A DNA stretch of 64,000 bases from CBDFGN01 sp965247065 (GTDB lineage Bacteria > Bacteroidota > Bacteroidia > Cytophagales > Cyclobacteriaceae): contig CBDFGN010000006.1 of NCBI GenBank assembly GCA_965247065.1, forward strand, positions 2,232,001 to 2,296,000. Direction: 5' to 3'. The translations under genes and the position numbers were made by a program. Numbering within the stretch: position 1 is the first letter of the stretch; each line of letters starts with the position of its first letter. Below, in pieces: positions 63,909-64,000 of the stretch. Under the pieces are notes generated by a model. It did no database searches. It was not told where the DNA came from and worked only from the letters and a program-made list of their open reading frames with translations.

Positions 63909-64000
63909 GTTCTCTTGGATTTGCTCTAAATTTAAGTACTCAGGCTAAGTAAGATTAACGGTTTCCAAGAATATTTATGAAATCAGATCACTTTAGGGAC

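Noticed and set aside
1..64000. CRISPR arrays, rRNA, tRNA genes, riboswitches
   Set aside because: No regularly spaced direct repeats, no rRNA-like stretch and no complete tRNA cloverleaf was found by eye; no known riboswitch consensus was recognised.

Overview
The window reads as chromosomal DNA of a member of the Bacteroidota, most likely an aerobic Cytophagales-like bacterium. The evidence is an Alternative Complex III (act) cluster joined to an aa3-type cytochrome oxidase, the long insertion form of IspG, DUF5916, DUF6268-like and DUF6728-like proteins, and promoter candidates of the Bacteroidota type (TTTG, about 19 bases, TAnnTTTG). I cannot name a genus.

Layout. 1-4.1 kb (minus): a partial DUF5916 outer-membrane protein, an aldo/keto reductase, a HAD phosphatase and a DUF192 protein. 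4.1-8.4 kb: a frameshifted surface protein, an outer-membrane barrel protein and a 5'-truncated glycogen debranching enzyme. 8.6-9.8 kb: an IS110-type element with inverted repeats and a structured leader that may be its bridge RNA. 9.9-16.2 kb: gene-poor ground with an acetyltransferase, a serine hydrolase, a lipoprotein, a SIMPL protein and several degraded or tiny ORFs. 16.4-24.7 kb (minus): an EamA exporter and the histidine operon hisG-D-C-B-H-A-F-IE, preceded by an attenuator with a 17-residue leader peptide carrying four consecutive His codons. 25.0-27.2 kb: an FMN reductase, a tiny membrane protein with a terminator, and an IS982 copy with a nonsense mutation. 27.6-37.0 kb: leuS, a charged lipoprotein, SGNH hydrolase, MmcQ/YjbR protein, DUF6728-like protein, ispG, an SDR enzyme and mlaE/mlaF. 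37.0-41.7 kb (minus): one large outer-membrane protein gene split by an IS630-family element. 41.7-62.3 kb (minus): an NtrY-like membrane histidine kinase and a very long respiratory operon, actABCDEF, coxB, coxA, ctaA, ctaB, two subunit III genes, subunit IV, SCO, DUF420. 62.8-63.9 kb: a frameshifted barrel protein and a ferritin-like fragment.

How the genes work together. The act genes encode a quinol:cytochrome c oxidoreductase; the cox genes encode the terminal oxidase; ctaA/ctaB make heme A, and SCO and DUF420 proteins probably help copper-site assembly. Together they make a quinol-to-oxygen chain. The his genes encode nearly the whole pathway from PRPP and ATP to histidine (only the histidinol-phosphate phosphatase/IGPD and remaining steps are fused in hisB) and appear to be controlled by translation of the His-rich leader.

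Three insertion sequences of different families, two single-base frameshifts at homopolymers, one IS-split gene, one truncated gene and one ferritin fragment suggest ongoing gene decay, although the homopolymer shifts may be sequence errors. All calls come from reading the sequence and its translations; no database search was possible.
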